Below, piece after piece: positions 1 to 7,122 of a stretch of DNA of 58,583 nt (the first letter of the stretch is position 1; each line of letters starts with the position of its first letter). A model generated the notes under the pieces. The model searched no databases, had not been told where the DNA came from, and saw only the letters and a program-made list of their open reading frames with translations. Made by a program: the position numbers and the translations under genes. Source of the DNA: Shewanella kaireitica (GTDB lineage: Bacteria; Pseudomonadota; Gammaproteobacteria; Enterobacterales; Shewanellaceae); NCBI RefSeq assembly GCF_023284045.1, contig NZ_JAKIKQ010000025.1, forward strand, positions 1 to 58,583. Reading direction: 5' to 3'.

Positions 1-71
<71 letters not shown>

Positions 72-115
72 ATTCTTTATTAGTAGAATCAAAATAACTA
101 TAGCGTTTACACGGA
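72..115 (+). repeat. 44-nt spacer repeat, copy 1
   Basis: The spacer after the first tRNA matches the spacer at 221-264 at 41 of 44 positions. Both begin with a small inverted repeat (ATTCT...AGAAT) that would form a short hairpin in the precursor RNA. The third spacer (342-391) starts the same way but then diverges. This shows that a tRNA-plus-spacer unit was duplicated in tandem fairly recently. Confidence 0.8.
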
Positions 116-220
116 CGCGGGATGGAGCAGCATAAAAGCTACTCGGACTCAACTTTTTACTAGAGATTGGCGAAGGTCGTTGCCCTGCCCTAGTAAAGAG
201 TAATCCAGCTCCCGCAACCA
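116..220 (+). pseudogene. tRNA-fMet-like 105-nt element with extra 12-bp helix
   Basis: This element sits in register in the initiator tRNA cluster and keeps the tRNA-fMet ends: CGCGGGATGGAGCAG at the 5' side and AATCCAGCTCCCGCAACCA at the 3' side, so the acceptor stem and encoded CCA are intact. The interior is changed. The D-loop lost its GG pair, the CAT anticodon arm is gone, the T-loop is broken and the length is 105 instead of 77 nt. Two added segments pair with each other: 152-163 (ACTTTTTACTAG) with 190-201 (CTAGTAAAGAGT), 12 bp including one G-U. An inner hairpin (169-173 with 180-184) is also possible. It cannot act as an initiator tRNA. It could be a pseudogene made by a small palindromic insertion, or a stable RNA cut from the tRNA precursor. 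Structure is seen; function is unknown. Confidence 0.75.
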
Positions 221-264
221 ATTCTTTATTAGTAGAATCAAAACAACTATAGCATTTACATGGA
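221..264 (+). repeat. 44-nt spacer repeat, copy 2
   Basis: Second copy of the tRNA spacer at 72-115, differing at three positions. The near identity of the two spacers contrasts with the heavily changed tRNA-like body between them. Confidence 0.8.
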
Positions 265-341
<77 letters not shown>

Positions 342-391
342 ATTCTTCAATAATAGAATTAAAACAATTATTAACTTAGATATATTACGGA

Positions 392-468
<77 letters not shown>

Positions 469-488
469 ATATATAATTAAGTAGTAGG

Positions 489-509
489 CCAGCGGAAGCT
501 GGTTTTTTT
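489..509 (+). terminator. Intrinsic terminator of the tRNA cluster
   Basis: CCAGC, loop GGAA, GCTGG, then seven T. It is enclosed by a perfect 10-bp inverted repeat (AAGTAGTAGG at 479-488 and CCTACTACTT at 531-540), whose role is unclear. Confidence 0.85.
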
Positions 510-598
510 GTGTCTAAATTTCAACTTCGACCTACTACTTTTTATATTTATTTACCGCTACATAGCTATCTCGACAGTCATAAAGTTTAATTTCTCAA

Positions 599-1741
599 TC
601 AGGAGAATGCTCCATTTTCTACACTGCATTGATAAATACTAGGCTCTAAACCAAATTCACTCTGGTATTGTTCCCCTACTGATCTTACTGTAGATGAAAC
701 CAGCTCTGTTGGAGTTATTGCCACTACGCAACCGCCAAATCCACCACCAGTCATTCTAACACCGCCCTTATTGCCTAATACCTTGCTAATAATCTCTACT
801 AAAAAATTCAACTCCGGTGTAGAAACCTCAAAATCATCTCTCAGTGAATGATGAGACTCTTGCATTAACCTGCTCATGGTTTTCATATCTTTGTTAACCA
901 ATGCAGTTTGTGCATTTACAGTACGCGTGTTTTCAGAAATCACATGCCGAGCACGGCGAAAGAGAACGGAAGGTAATACGTTATGCTCGCTTACTAGTTG
1001 TTCAATGGTAACATCTCTCAGCGCTTTAACATTAAAATGAGAAGCTACTGCTTCACACTGCTCTCTCCTTAAGTTGTATTCACTGTCTACCAAAGTACGC
1101 TTCACATTGGTGTTAACAATAACTAATGAGAGTCCATCAGGGATAGGTGCATGCTTGTAGGCTAGGCTGTCGCAATCGAGCAGCATTGCATGACGTTGTA
1201 TTCCGCAGGCAGAAACGAGTTGATCCATAATCCCGCAATTACACCCTACAAAATCACGCTCTGCGCTTTGGGCAATGAGAGCTGCTTGAACCCCATTTAT
1301 GGGTAGCTGGTTTACCTCTGCAAGCGCCTTAACGATAGCGACTTCAAAACTTGCTGATGAGCTCAAACCAGCACCTTGTGGCACATTCCCTTTCACCATT
1401 AAATCTACGCCATGCAGATCTGGGTACACGTTAAGCAGTGAAAGAACCGTACCTCTAACGTAGTTACTCCACATGCTCGTGTCACTGAACTGGATGTTAC
1501 TTAGCTCAAAGCACTCCATTTCGTTATTGCAATCCACTGCAACTACCCTCACTAAATCATCGTTTCGAATACGAGCTGCTATATCAGTCCCAAAATTAAT
1601 AGCAGCCGGTAATACAAAGCCATCATTATAATCGGTGTGATCGCCGATAAGATTCACTCTTCCAGGAGCATGCACTACCACGTCAGCAGTAAACGAAAAA
1701 TATTCGGTAAACATTGAGGATATATCCAAATTAACAGGCAT
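599..1741 (-). CDS. galK: Galactokinase
   Basis: Phosphorylates galactose to galactose-1-phosphate, the first step of the Leloir pathway, in the cytoplasm. The 380-aa protein has the family length and all three signatures: the N-terminal galactokinase motif GRVNLIGDHTDYNDGFV, the ATP-binding GHMP motif PQGAGLSSSA, and the C-terminal glycine-rich MTGGGFGGC. The ATG at 1741 is preceded by GGAG with 7-nt spacing, and that site lies inside an overlapping small ORF (1731-1874). No galT, galE or galM is seen in the window. The neighbouring GH97 alpha-galactosidase-type gene and MelR-like regulator fit a supply of galactose from alpha-galactosides. Function is near certain from the motifs; the substrate source is inferred. 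Confidence 0.97.
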   Translation of the reverse strand: MPVNLDISSMFTEYFSFTADVVVHAPGRVNLIGDHTDYNDGFVLPAAINFGTDIAARIRNDDLVRVVAVDCNNEMECFELSNIQFSDTSMWSNYVRGTVLSLLNVYPDLHGVDLMVKGNVPQGAGLSSSASFEVAIVKALAEVNQLPINGVQAALIAQSAERDFVGCNCGIMDQLVSACGIQRHAMLLDCDSLAYKHAPIPDGLSLVIVNTNVKRTLVDSEYNLRREQCEAVASHFNVKALRDVTIEQLVSEHNVLPSVLFRRARHVISENTRTVNAQTALVNKDMKTMSRLMQESHHSLRDDFEVSTPELNFLVEIISKVLGNKGGVRMTGGGFGGCVVAITPTELVSSTVRSVGEQYQSEFGLEPSIYQCSVENGAFS

Positions 1742-1874
1742 GAATAAACTCCGGCTTAATATTTGCTAAATTCGTTTTGTCCGACTCAACGTCAATTTTT
1801 TTTGCCAATCGATCCAATTTCATATTGGATTGTGCTTCCACCTTATGAGCATCATAGATAAGAAGTAAGCGCAT
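1731..1874 (-). CDS. Small ORF overlapping the galK start (47 aa)
   Basis: An unrecognised 47-aa ORF that starts MRLLLIYDAHKVEAQ and ends KPEFIHAC. Its ATG is preceded by AGGAA with about 7-nt spacing. Its last codons overlap the galK start by 11 nt in another frame (CATGCCTGTTAA holds the galK ATG and this stop). The galK ribosome site is inside it. This arrangement suggests translational coupling or a leader peptide. The composition is charged, with no membrane segment. It does not resemble the GalT C-terminus. It could still be a chance ORF; the good ribosome site and tight overlap argue for translation. Confidence 0.5.
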   Translation of the reverse strand: MRLLLIYDAHKVEAQSNMKLDRLAKKIDVESDKTNLANIKPEFIHAC

Positions 1875-1965
1875 AATAGTTCCTATAGTTATTTTTATTG
1901 GGCGCTTATCTTAACGGTGTGATTGCAACTCTCCATTCCCAAAAACCTACTTAAAGTTATCGTTT

Positions 1966-2010
1966 AAACACTCAGACTATCTTTATACAATATACACATA
2001 TTGAGTGTTT
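1966..2010. promoter_or_regulatory. Inverted repeat AAACACTCA/TGAGTGTTT upstream of galK
   Basis: AAACACTCA at 1966-1974 and TGAGTGTTT at 2002-2010 are perfect inverted copies 27 nt apart, about 100 bp upstream of the small ORF and galK. The spacing suits two half-sites or a looped hairpin. The binding protein is unknown; the MelR-like regulator at 9328 is one candidate. Confidence 0.35.
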
Positions 2011-2240
2011 CATATAAAGAAAAGTAAGGCCCCTGTAAATCTTAAATTTAGTGGTCAAAGCTGTATTAAATGGATTCATGAATTCAAGAAATGATGTATT
2101 TTTATAGCAATATTCGAGGTAATTATCGGATTTTAGCAATGTTCGCTGTACAGTGAGATGCGCATTAAATGCTTAACAGCCGTAATGGATCTGTATTGAA
2201 ACAAAAACTGGGGAATTGCAATGACTAGCAGTATAGTAAT

Positions 2241-2263
2241 GCGCGGTAACTAGCTTACCGCGC
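2241..2263 (-). terminator. GC-rich hairpin after the Cys/Met lyase gene
   Basis: GCGCGGTAA, 5-nt loop, TTACCGCGC: a perfect 9-bp stem located 12 bp past the lyase stop. On the minus strand it is followed by ATTACTATACT rather than a clean T run, so it is a weak intrinsic terminator or an RNA-stabilising hairpin. Confidence 0.55.
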
Positions 2264-2274
2264 TACAATGTAGG

Positions 2275-3462
2275 CTAAATGGTATTTAATGCACTGGTTA
2301 GATCATCAATGAGATCATCAACTTGCTCAAGACCTATTGAAATTCTCATATCTCCTAGTGAAATACCCATTTTTGCAAACTGCTCACCGCTTTGCTCTTG
2401 CATACAGCTTATCGCTGGCGCATAAATCAAGCTCTCATGCCCTCCCCAGCTCACGCCAATATTAAATAGCGTCAAATGATTAAAGAATCGTTTAACCAAT
2501 TCTAACTTATTAGTTTTTAACTTAAAGCTCATTAAACCGCTAAAGCCTGTCATTTGCTGCTCAGCAAGTTTGGATTGAGTAAAACTTGCCAAACCTGGAT
2601 AATTTACCGTTTCTATTTTAGGGTGTTGTTCTAGGAAATTGGCGACTTTCATTGCGCTCTGTTGATGGCGTTCCATTCGCATATCTAAAGTTCTCAAGCT
2701 GCGCAGTAACAACGATGCTTCCATGGGTGCCATTTTTGCACCTAACAGTTCATACTCTCGGCAGTGTATTGAATCTAGCAATGCATCACTACCAATTAAA
2801 ACGCCCGCAACGATGTCACTATGACCACCTAAATACTTGGAGCAGGAATGGACTTCCAAATCTATGCCCATGTTTAAAGGCTTTTGATAAATAGGTGTTG
2901 CCCAAGTGTTATCTATCATAGTGGCAATACCACGCTTCTTTGCTAATTCAGCGATTGCCTTAAGATCTTGCAAAGAAAACACCACAGAAGTTGGGCTTTC
3001 AAGATAAATGAGCCGAGTATTGGATTGGATCTGCAACTCAAGTTCTTCAAGGCAATCACCGTTAATATAGCTTACCTCAACGCCCATTTTGGGTCTGATA
3101 AAATCATTGATTAAACTGATTGCGGGGCCATAGATATTCTTAAGTGTAATGATATGATCGCCAGCGTTCAAAAAATGCAACATCCCAGCAGATACAGCCG
3201 CCATCCCTGATGCAAACAGCTTAGCCTTCTCTCCTTCGGCTAACAGAGCAATTTTGCGCTCTGTTAGCGCGACAGTTGGATTATTACCACGGGTGTAGAT
3301 ACTGTTGTTAACCTTATCAGTAAAAGCGTCTTGAATCGCTTCCCAGCTTTTAAAAGTGAACAACGAGTTCTGATAGATAGGCGGTACGACCGCGCCATAA
3401 GGATCAGGCTTAGTTGGTTTGTCACCAACCATTAACGTGTCAATGTGCAATTCTTTTTTCAT
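2275..3462 (-). CDS. Cys/Met-metabolism PLP enzyme (cystathionine/methionine lyase type)
   Basis: A 395-aa PLP-dependent enzyme of the Cys/Met metabolism family, the normal length. The PLP lysine is K209 in HSCSKYLGGHSD. The cofactor and substrate residues YxR (TRGN, near 58) and the IDNTWATP and SWGGHESL motifs are present. The SWGGHESL and DNTWA stretches resemble cystathionine beta-lyase more than methionine gamma-lyase, and the loop NIYGP lacks the cysteine typical of methionine gamma-lyase (YGC). So the family is sure but the substrate is not: C-S bond cleavage in cystathionine, cysteine, methionine or a related thioether. It lies 1 nt after the NhaC-type carrier and is surely co-transcribed with it, which suggests uptake and degradation of one amino acid. 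Confidence 0.88.
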   Translation of the reverse strand: MKKELHIDTLMVGDKPTKPDPYGAVVPPIYQNSLFTFKSWEAIQDAFTDKVNNSIYTRGNNPTVALTERKIALLAEGEKAKLFASGMAAVSAGMLHFLNAGDHIITLKNIYGPAISLINDFIRPKMGVEVSYINGDCLEELELQIQSNTRLIYLESPTSVVFSLQDLKAIAELAKKRGIATMIDNTWATPIYQKPLNMGIDLEVHSCSKYLGGHSDIVAGVLIGSDALLDSIHCREYELLGAKMAPMEASLLLRSLRTLDMRMERHQQSAMKVANFLEQHPKIETVNYPGLASFTQSKLAEQQMTGFSGLMSFKLKTNKLELVKRFFNHLTLFNIGVSWGGHESLIYAPAISCMQEQSGEQFAKMGISLGDMRISIGLEQVDDLIDDLTSALNTI

Positions 3463-3463
3463 A

Positions 3464-4948
3464 CTAAGCGTGTTCTTCCTTTAACTGTGCGTACTTATTT
3501 GAATTTGAACTAGATTGGCTAAACCCTTTATTAAAAAACACCAGCATAAACGCTAATGGAATATTAATTAGAGACAGTAATTGCCAATGCCAATAGTCAG
3601 TAATGCTGACATCTAAGGTGGCGTAAATAAATACGGCAGTGGTGCTCCATGGCACTAAGCTTTCTATCATCGTTCCGCTATCCTCTAATGATCGAGACAG
3701 CACCTTTCGATCAACCCGTAGCGCATCATATTTATTCTTGAATGACTCAGCGACGATAAAACTGTTGGCATACTGACTTGATGTCATTGCATTGGTAAAT
3801 GCAGAAGCAAAGAGTGTGCTGCTAATCAGCAGCCTAGCTGAGTTTATCCTTGTTAATAGAGAGCCCATTAACGTAGGGAAAGCTGATATACAATCTAATG
3901 CACCAACGTAAACAAAAACTAAAATGGTGATCATAATTGCACTGCTTAACGCATAAAGCCCCCCGCGATTAAACAACTGACCAATATTTTGAGGGAGCAG
4001 TTCTCCACTCGCTAACATTGATACATTAAATCCCTGGTATAGAGTTTGAGCAATGTCTGTAATACTTAAGTTTTGAACGATAAAAGCCAATAGGCTAGCT
4101 GAAAATGAAGATAAGATAAGTATTGGTAGAGGAGGCATTCTCATTAAGGAACCGAATAAAATAATCATTACTGGTGCCAATAACAACAAGTTAAACGAAA
4201 ACAACTGTTCAATGTGAACTAATGTATTTGAAAGTGACTGTGTTTCTATCAACTGAGTCGAAATTGCATAGTTAACAGGATAGCTTAAATCACACAGTCC
4301 AAAGCCAATAGCAGCGATAACTGCAGAAGGTAGCGTCGTTACCAACATTGACTGTATGTGCTCGTAGAGTTCTACCCCTGCCGACATTGCTGCAATATTG
4401 GTTGTGTCTGACAAAGGTGACAATTTGTCGCCAAAATAAGCACCACCGATAATTGCCCCAGCAGCGATTGCTACATCGGCCTGATAAACAGTTGCAACTG
4501 CAATCAGCACCAACCCTATCGTTGCGATAGATCCCCAAGAGGTTCCCGTGCAGATAGAGAAGAGTATTGGGATCACAAAACAAAGTAGATAGAAATGCTC
4601 TACTGACAATGCTTGCAGCGCGTAATAAACTAGCATCGGGATTGTTCCCGCCATGATCCAGCTACCGATGAGCAATCCAATAGCAAACAATAACAAAATG
4701 GTTGGCAGAGCCTGTCCAAGCTTATTGACAATCGCTTGTTGAATAGAACTCCAGTTAATGCCGATACATAATAATTGAAAAACCAGCAGGCTCGCAGCTA
4801 ACAGGAACACTATCTCTAGCGGCAAAGACGGCTGTCCCAGAATAAGAGGACGAACAATCAACCCATAAAAAACTGAGATTACGAGAAACGAAATAGAAAG
4901 TAACGCAGTTAATACCCTCTTCTTTTTAGACTTTGTCTCAGTATTCAT
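3464..4948 (-). CDS. NhaC-family Na+/H+ antiporter or amino acid carrier
   Basis: A 494-aa inner-membrane protein with about 11-12 hydrophobic segments and the family motifs: CTGTSWGSIATIG near 133-145 and GGAYFGDKLSPLSDTTN near 168-184. The NhaC family includes Na+/H+ and malate/lactate exchangers, and one branch (MetT) has been proposed as a methionine transporter in Shewanella and Vibrio. Because the next gene, 1 nt away, is a Cys/Met lyase, a thioether amino acid is a plausible substrate here. The ATG at 4948 is preceded by AAGGACC. The gene sits between GH97 and galK on the same strand but probably has its own promoter in the 98-nt gap at 4949-5046. Confidence 0.88.
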   Translation of the reverse strand: MNTETKSKKKRVLTALLSISFLVISVFYGLIVRPLILGQPSLPLEIVFLLAASLLVFQLLCIGINWSSIQQAIVNKLGQALPTILLLFAIGLLIGSWIMAGTIPMLVYYALQALSVEHFYLLCFVIPILFSICTGTSWGSIATIGLVLIAVATVYQADVAIAAGAIIGGAYFGDKLSPLSDTTNIAAMSAGVELYEHIQSMLVTTLPSAVIAAIGFGLCDLSYPVNYAISTQLIETQSLSNTLVHIEQLFSFNLLLLAPVMIILFGSLMRMPPLPILILSSFSASLLAFIVQNLSITDIAQTLYQGFNVSMLASGELLPQNIGQLFNRGGLYALSSAIMITILVFVYVGALDCISAFPTLMGSLLTRINSARLLISSTLFASAFTNAMTSSQYANSFIVAESFKNKYDALRVDRKVLSRSLEDSGTMIESLVPWSTTAVFIYATLDVSITDYWHWQLLSLINIPLAFMLVFFNKGFSQSSSNSNKYAQLKEEHA

Positions 4949-5046
4949 GGTTGGTCCTTATTGCTATTACTGCAATTTAATTTTATTTCAGCGTCTATAA
5001 TGTCGTTAAAAAACAGATATCAAAGCGCTCATTTATTTGGAATATA

Positions 5047-7029
5047 TTACTTCTTTATAGGGACCAAATGGCCAACCCAACCACCACTCGGTGCCAATAC
5101 CAAGTTGAGTTTTGTCGACTTGCTAACCACCATTGATGCAACTTGATAATCACTCGCATATTTATCAGCATTTAGTCCATCAGCAATACTTTTTAGTTGA
5201 TACATTCCAGGCTCAAGAAAAGGTAAATCAATATTAAATTTTCTTGCTTCTCCATTTCCCATTGCAGCAATAAACCACTCTTTTCCGCTACGACGTGCAG
5301 TAATTATGTGGTCACTAAGTTTGGCTGAGATGACTATAGTTTCGTCCCATACCGTGGGGATTTGGCTTATAAATACTGTCGATTCATGTTCGTTTAAATA
5401 GTTTGATGGACTGTCAGCCAGCATCTGCAATGGACTTTCATAAACGACATACATAGCGATTTGGTGGGCGCGAGTGGTTTTACTCATTGGACGGTTAAAT
5501 ACAATGCGAAAGTTGTCTGGTTGACTATTTACCATCGCACCAGGGGTATAATCCATTGGACCTGCCACCTGCCTGATAAAGGGTAGCGTAAGATTATGTT
5601 CAGCAGTGATGTAGTCAGCCCACTTATTGTGCTCTAAGCCTCTAACCCCTTCTCGGGTAATAACATTAGGATAAGCCCGTCTAAGCCCTGCTGGTTTATA
5701 TGAGCCATGAAAGTCGACAAGTAACTGTCTGTTTGCCGACTCTTCAGCAATCTTCCAATAATAGTTGACCATGGCTTGGTCATCGCGTTGCATAAAATCA
5801 ACTTTAATGCCCGCAGCCCCCCATTGCTCGAAAGTATCAAGTGCTAGCGTTAACTCATTATCAAGGGTTTTCCAAATAACCCACAATATAACATCTACGT
5901 TTTTTGACTTACCATAATCGATTATCGCTTCTACATCGATATCATCAACGACATTAAGCACACTATCTAGATGGTGCCACCCCTCGTCGAGCACAATGTA
6001 TTCAATACCATATTTCGCTGCAAAATCGATATAGTATTTGTAGGTTTCAGTATTGATCCCCGCTTTGAAGTCGACACCGTGTATATTGTTGGCGTTCCAC
6101 CAATCCCAAGCCACTTGGCCAGGTTTGATCCAAGAAGGATCAATAGCCAAATCATCAGCAAGTAAGTAGCTCAGCTCGTTAGTTAATAACTCTGCGTCAT
6201 TCTGAGCAATGGCAAACATTCGCCACGGGTAATGACGACCTACTCCCTGGGTTAGCTTTACGTTTTTTGCATTGAACGCTGCTCGCTGCAAAATATTTTC
6301 ATTGCGATCTGACTTTTCTTTAAGCTCTGCCTTAACGACGTATTTAGGAAAAATCCCCTTTAATATATTGCTGCTATCACCTCTTAGCCACATCCCAGGA
6401 TAATCTTTCAATCCAGTTTCACTTATCACTAGTTTAAAATCACCACCATCTACAAGTAGAGGTAAACTGGCAAACTGAGACGGCTCAATTGCATTTAACT
6501 GCATTGGCAAGTAAAGACGTTCGTTATGAGAAACAAAGCTTTTCTCTTCAGGAAAAAGCACATCCAGGTTTTGGCCGAAATTAAACTCTGCTGTTTCAGA
6601 GATAACCGTAACATCTCCCCCACTGGTGGTACTGAATCGGTATCCTAGCCCTTGATCAAACAATCTAAAAGTTAGCTGCCAGTTTTGATTAAAAGCCAAA
6701 GTAATTTGGTTGTAATGTTCTTTAATATGCTGCGACTTCTGCTGCACATGGGGCATTAATGTTCTGTCCACTGTCGTTCCTGAGACGTTATAAACATTAA
6801 TACCATTGACTTTGCTGTCGCCACCGGAAAACTCTAGCGCGGCGATAGCGTCCTTTAATACAGGCTTGCCCGCTATACTGACGGAATAAACAAACGTTTT
6901 ACCACTAGATATTTCAAGGGTTATTTGTCCATTTGGAGAGGCTAGTTTATGTACATCTTCCAACGCAGAAACAGAGGAGCAACATACGCTAGCAACAACG
7001 CAGCAGAGGGTTGCGATAGTCTTTTTCAT
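5047..7029 (-). CDS. GH97 glycoside hydrolase, retaining alpha-galactosidase type
   Basis: A 660-aa secreted enzyme with a signal peptide (MKKTIATLCC...SVSA). It has the GH97 N-terminal beta-sandwich (to about 290), the catalytic barrel with WDWWNANNIHG, YIVLDEGWH and ILWVIWKTLD, and a C-terminal domain. GH97 has an inverting alpha-glucosidase branch and a retaining alpha-galactosidase branch; the retaining branch has an Asp nucleophile on strand 4. Here that residue is D411 in GIKVDFMQRDDQ, and E466 (in GVRGLEHNKW) is the likely acid/base, so the alpha-galactosidase branch is indicated. It lies 93 nt after the six-hairpin enzyme gene, in one transcription unit, with a hairpin between. The ATG is preceded by AAAGG. 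galK and a MelR-like regulator in the same locus support alpha-galactoside use. Confidence 0.92.
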   Translation of the reverse strand: MKKTIATLCCVVASVCCSSVSALEDVHKLASPNGQITLEISSGKTFVYSVSIAGKPVLKDAIAALEFSGGDSKVNGINVYNVSGTTVDRTLMPHVQQKSQHIKEHYNQITLAFNQNWQLTFRLFDQGLGYRFSTTSGGDVTVISETAEFNFGQNLDVLFPEEKSFVSHNERLYLPMQLNAIEPSQFASLPLLVDGGDFKLVISETGLKDYPGMWLRGDSSNILKGIFPKYVVKAELKEKSDRNENILQRAAFNAKNVKLTQGVGRHYPWRMFAIAQNDAELLTNELSYLLADDLAIDPSWIKPGQVAWDWWNANNIHGVDFKAGINTETYKYYIDFAAKYGIEYIVLDEGWHHLDSVLNVVDDIDVEAIIDYGKSKNVDVILWVIWKTLDNELTLALDTFEQWGAAGIKVDFMQRDDQAMVNYYWKIAEESANRQLLVDFHGSYKPAGLRRAYPNVITREGVRGLEHNKWADYITAEHNLTLPFIRQVAGPMDYTPGAMVNSQPDNFRIVFNRPMSKTTRAHQIAMYVVYESPLQMLADSPSNYLNEHESTVFISQIPTVWDETIVISAKLSDHIITARRSGKEWFIAAMGNGEARKFNIDLPFLEPGMYQLKSIADGLNADKYASDYQVASMVVSKSTKLNLVLAPSGGWVGHLVPIKK

Positions 7030-7062
7030 TCAAAACCTTTATTGATACAGGGGAAATATTGA

Positions 7063-7090
7063 AATGAGTGAGCCAGAAGGCTCACTCATT
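7063..7090 (-). other. Intercistronic 12-bp hairpin between the two hydrolase genes
   Basis: AATGAGTGAGCC (7063-7074), loop AGAA, GGCTCACTCATT (7079-7090): a perfect stem in the 93-nt gap. On the minus strand it is followed by TCAATATTTCCCC, so it lacks a T run. It more likely limits or protects the mRNA (partial terminator, processing or stability element) than ends transcription. Confidence 0.6.
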
Positions 7091-7122
7091 GAATGCTGAT
7101 AAAAAGCTAGAAACCTGCAGAG

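Larger units (their letters stand above)
1875..2274. other. Intergenic region upstream of galK and its small ORF
   Basis: No protein gene is supported in these 400 bases. They hold a GC-rich hairpin just after the lyase gene (2241-2263) and a 9-bp inverted repeat (1966-2010). A promoter for the small ORF and galK is expected here, but no clear -35/-10 pair can be named. Confidence 0.5.

Noticed and set aside
116..220. A functional tRNA with a long variable arm (Leu, Ser, Tyr or Sec type)
   Set aside because: The ends are those of tRNA-fMet, the D-loop lacks GG, no anticodon stem forms and the T-loop is broken; the extra helix does not fall in the variable-arm position.
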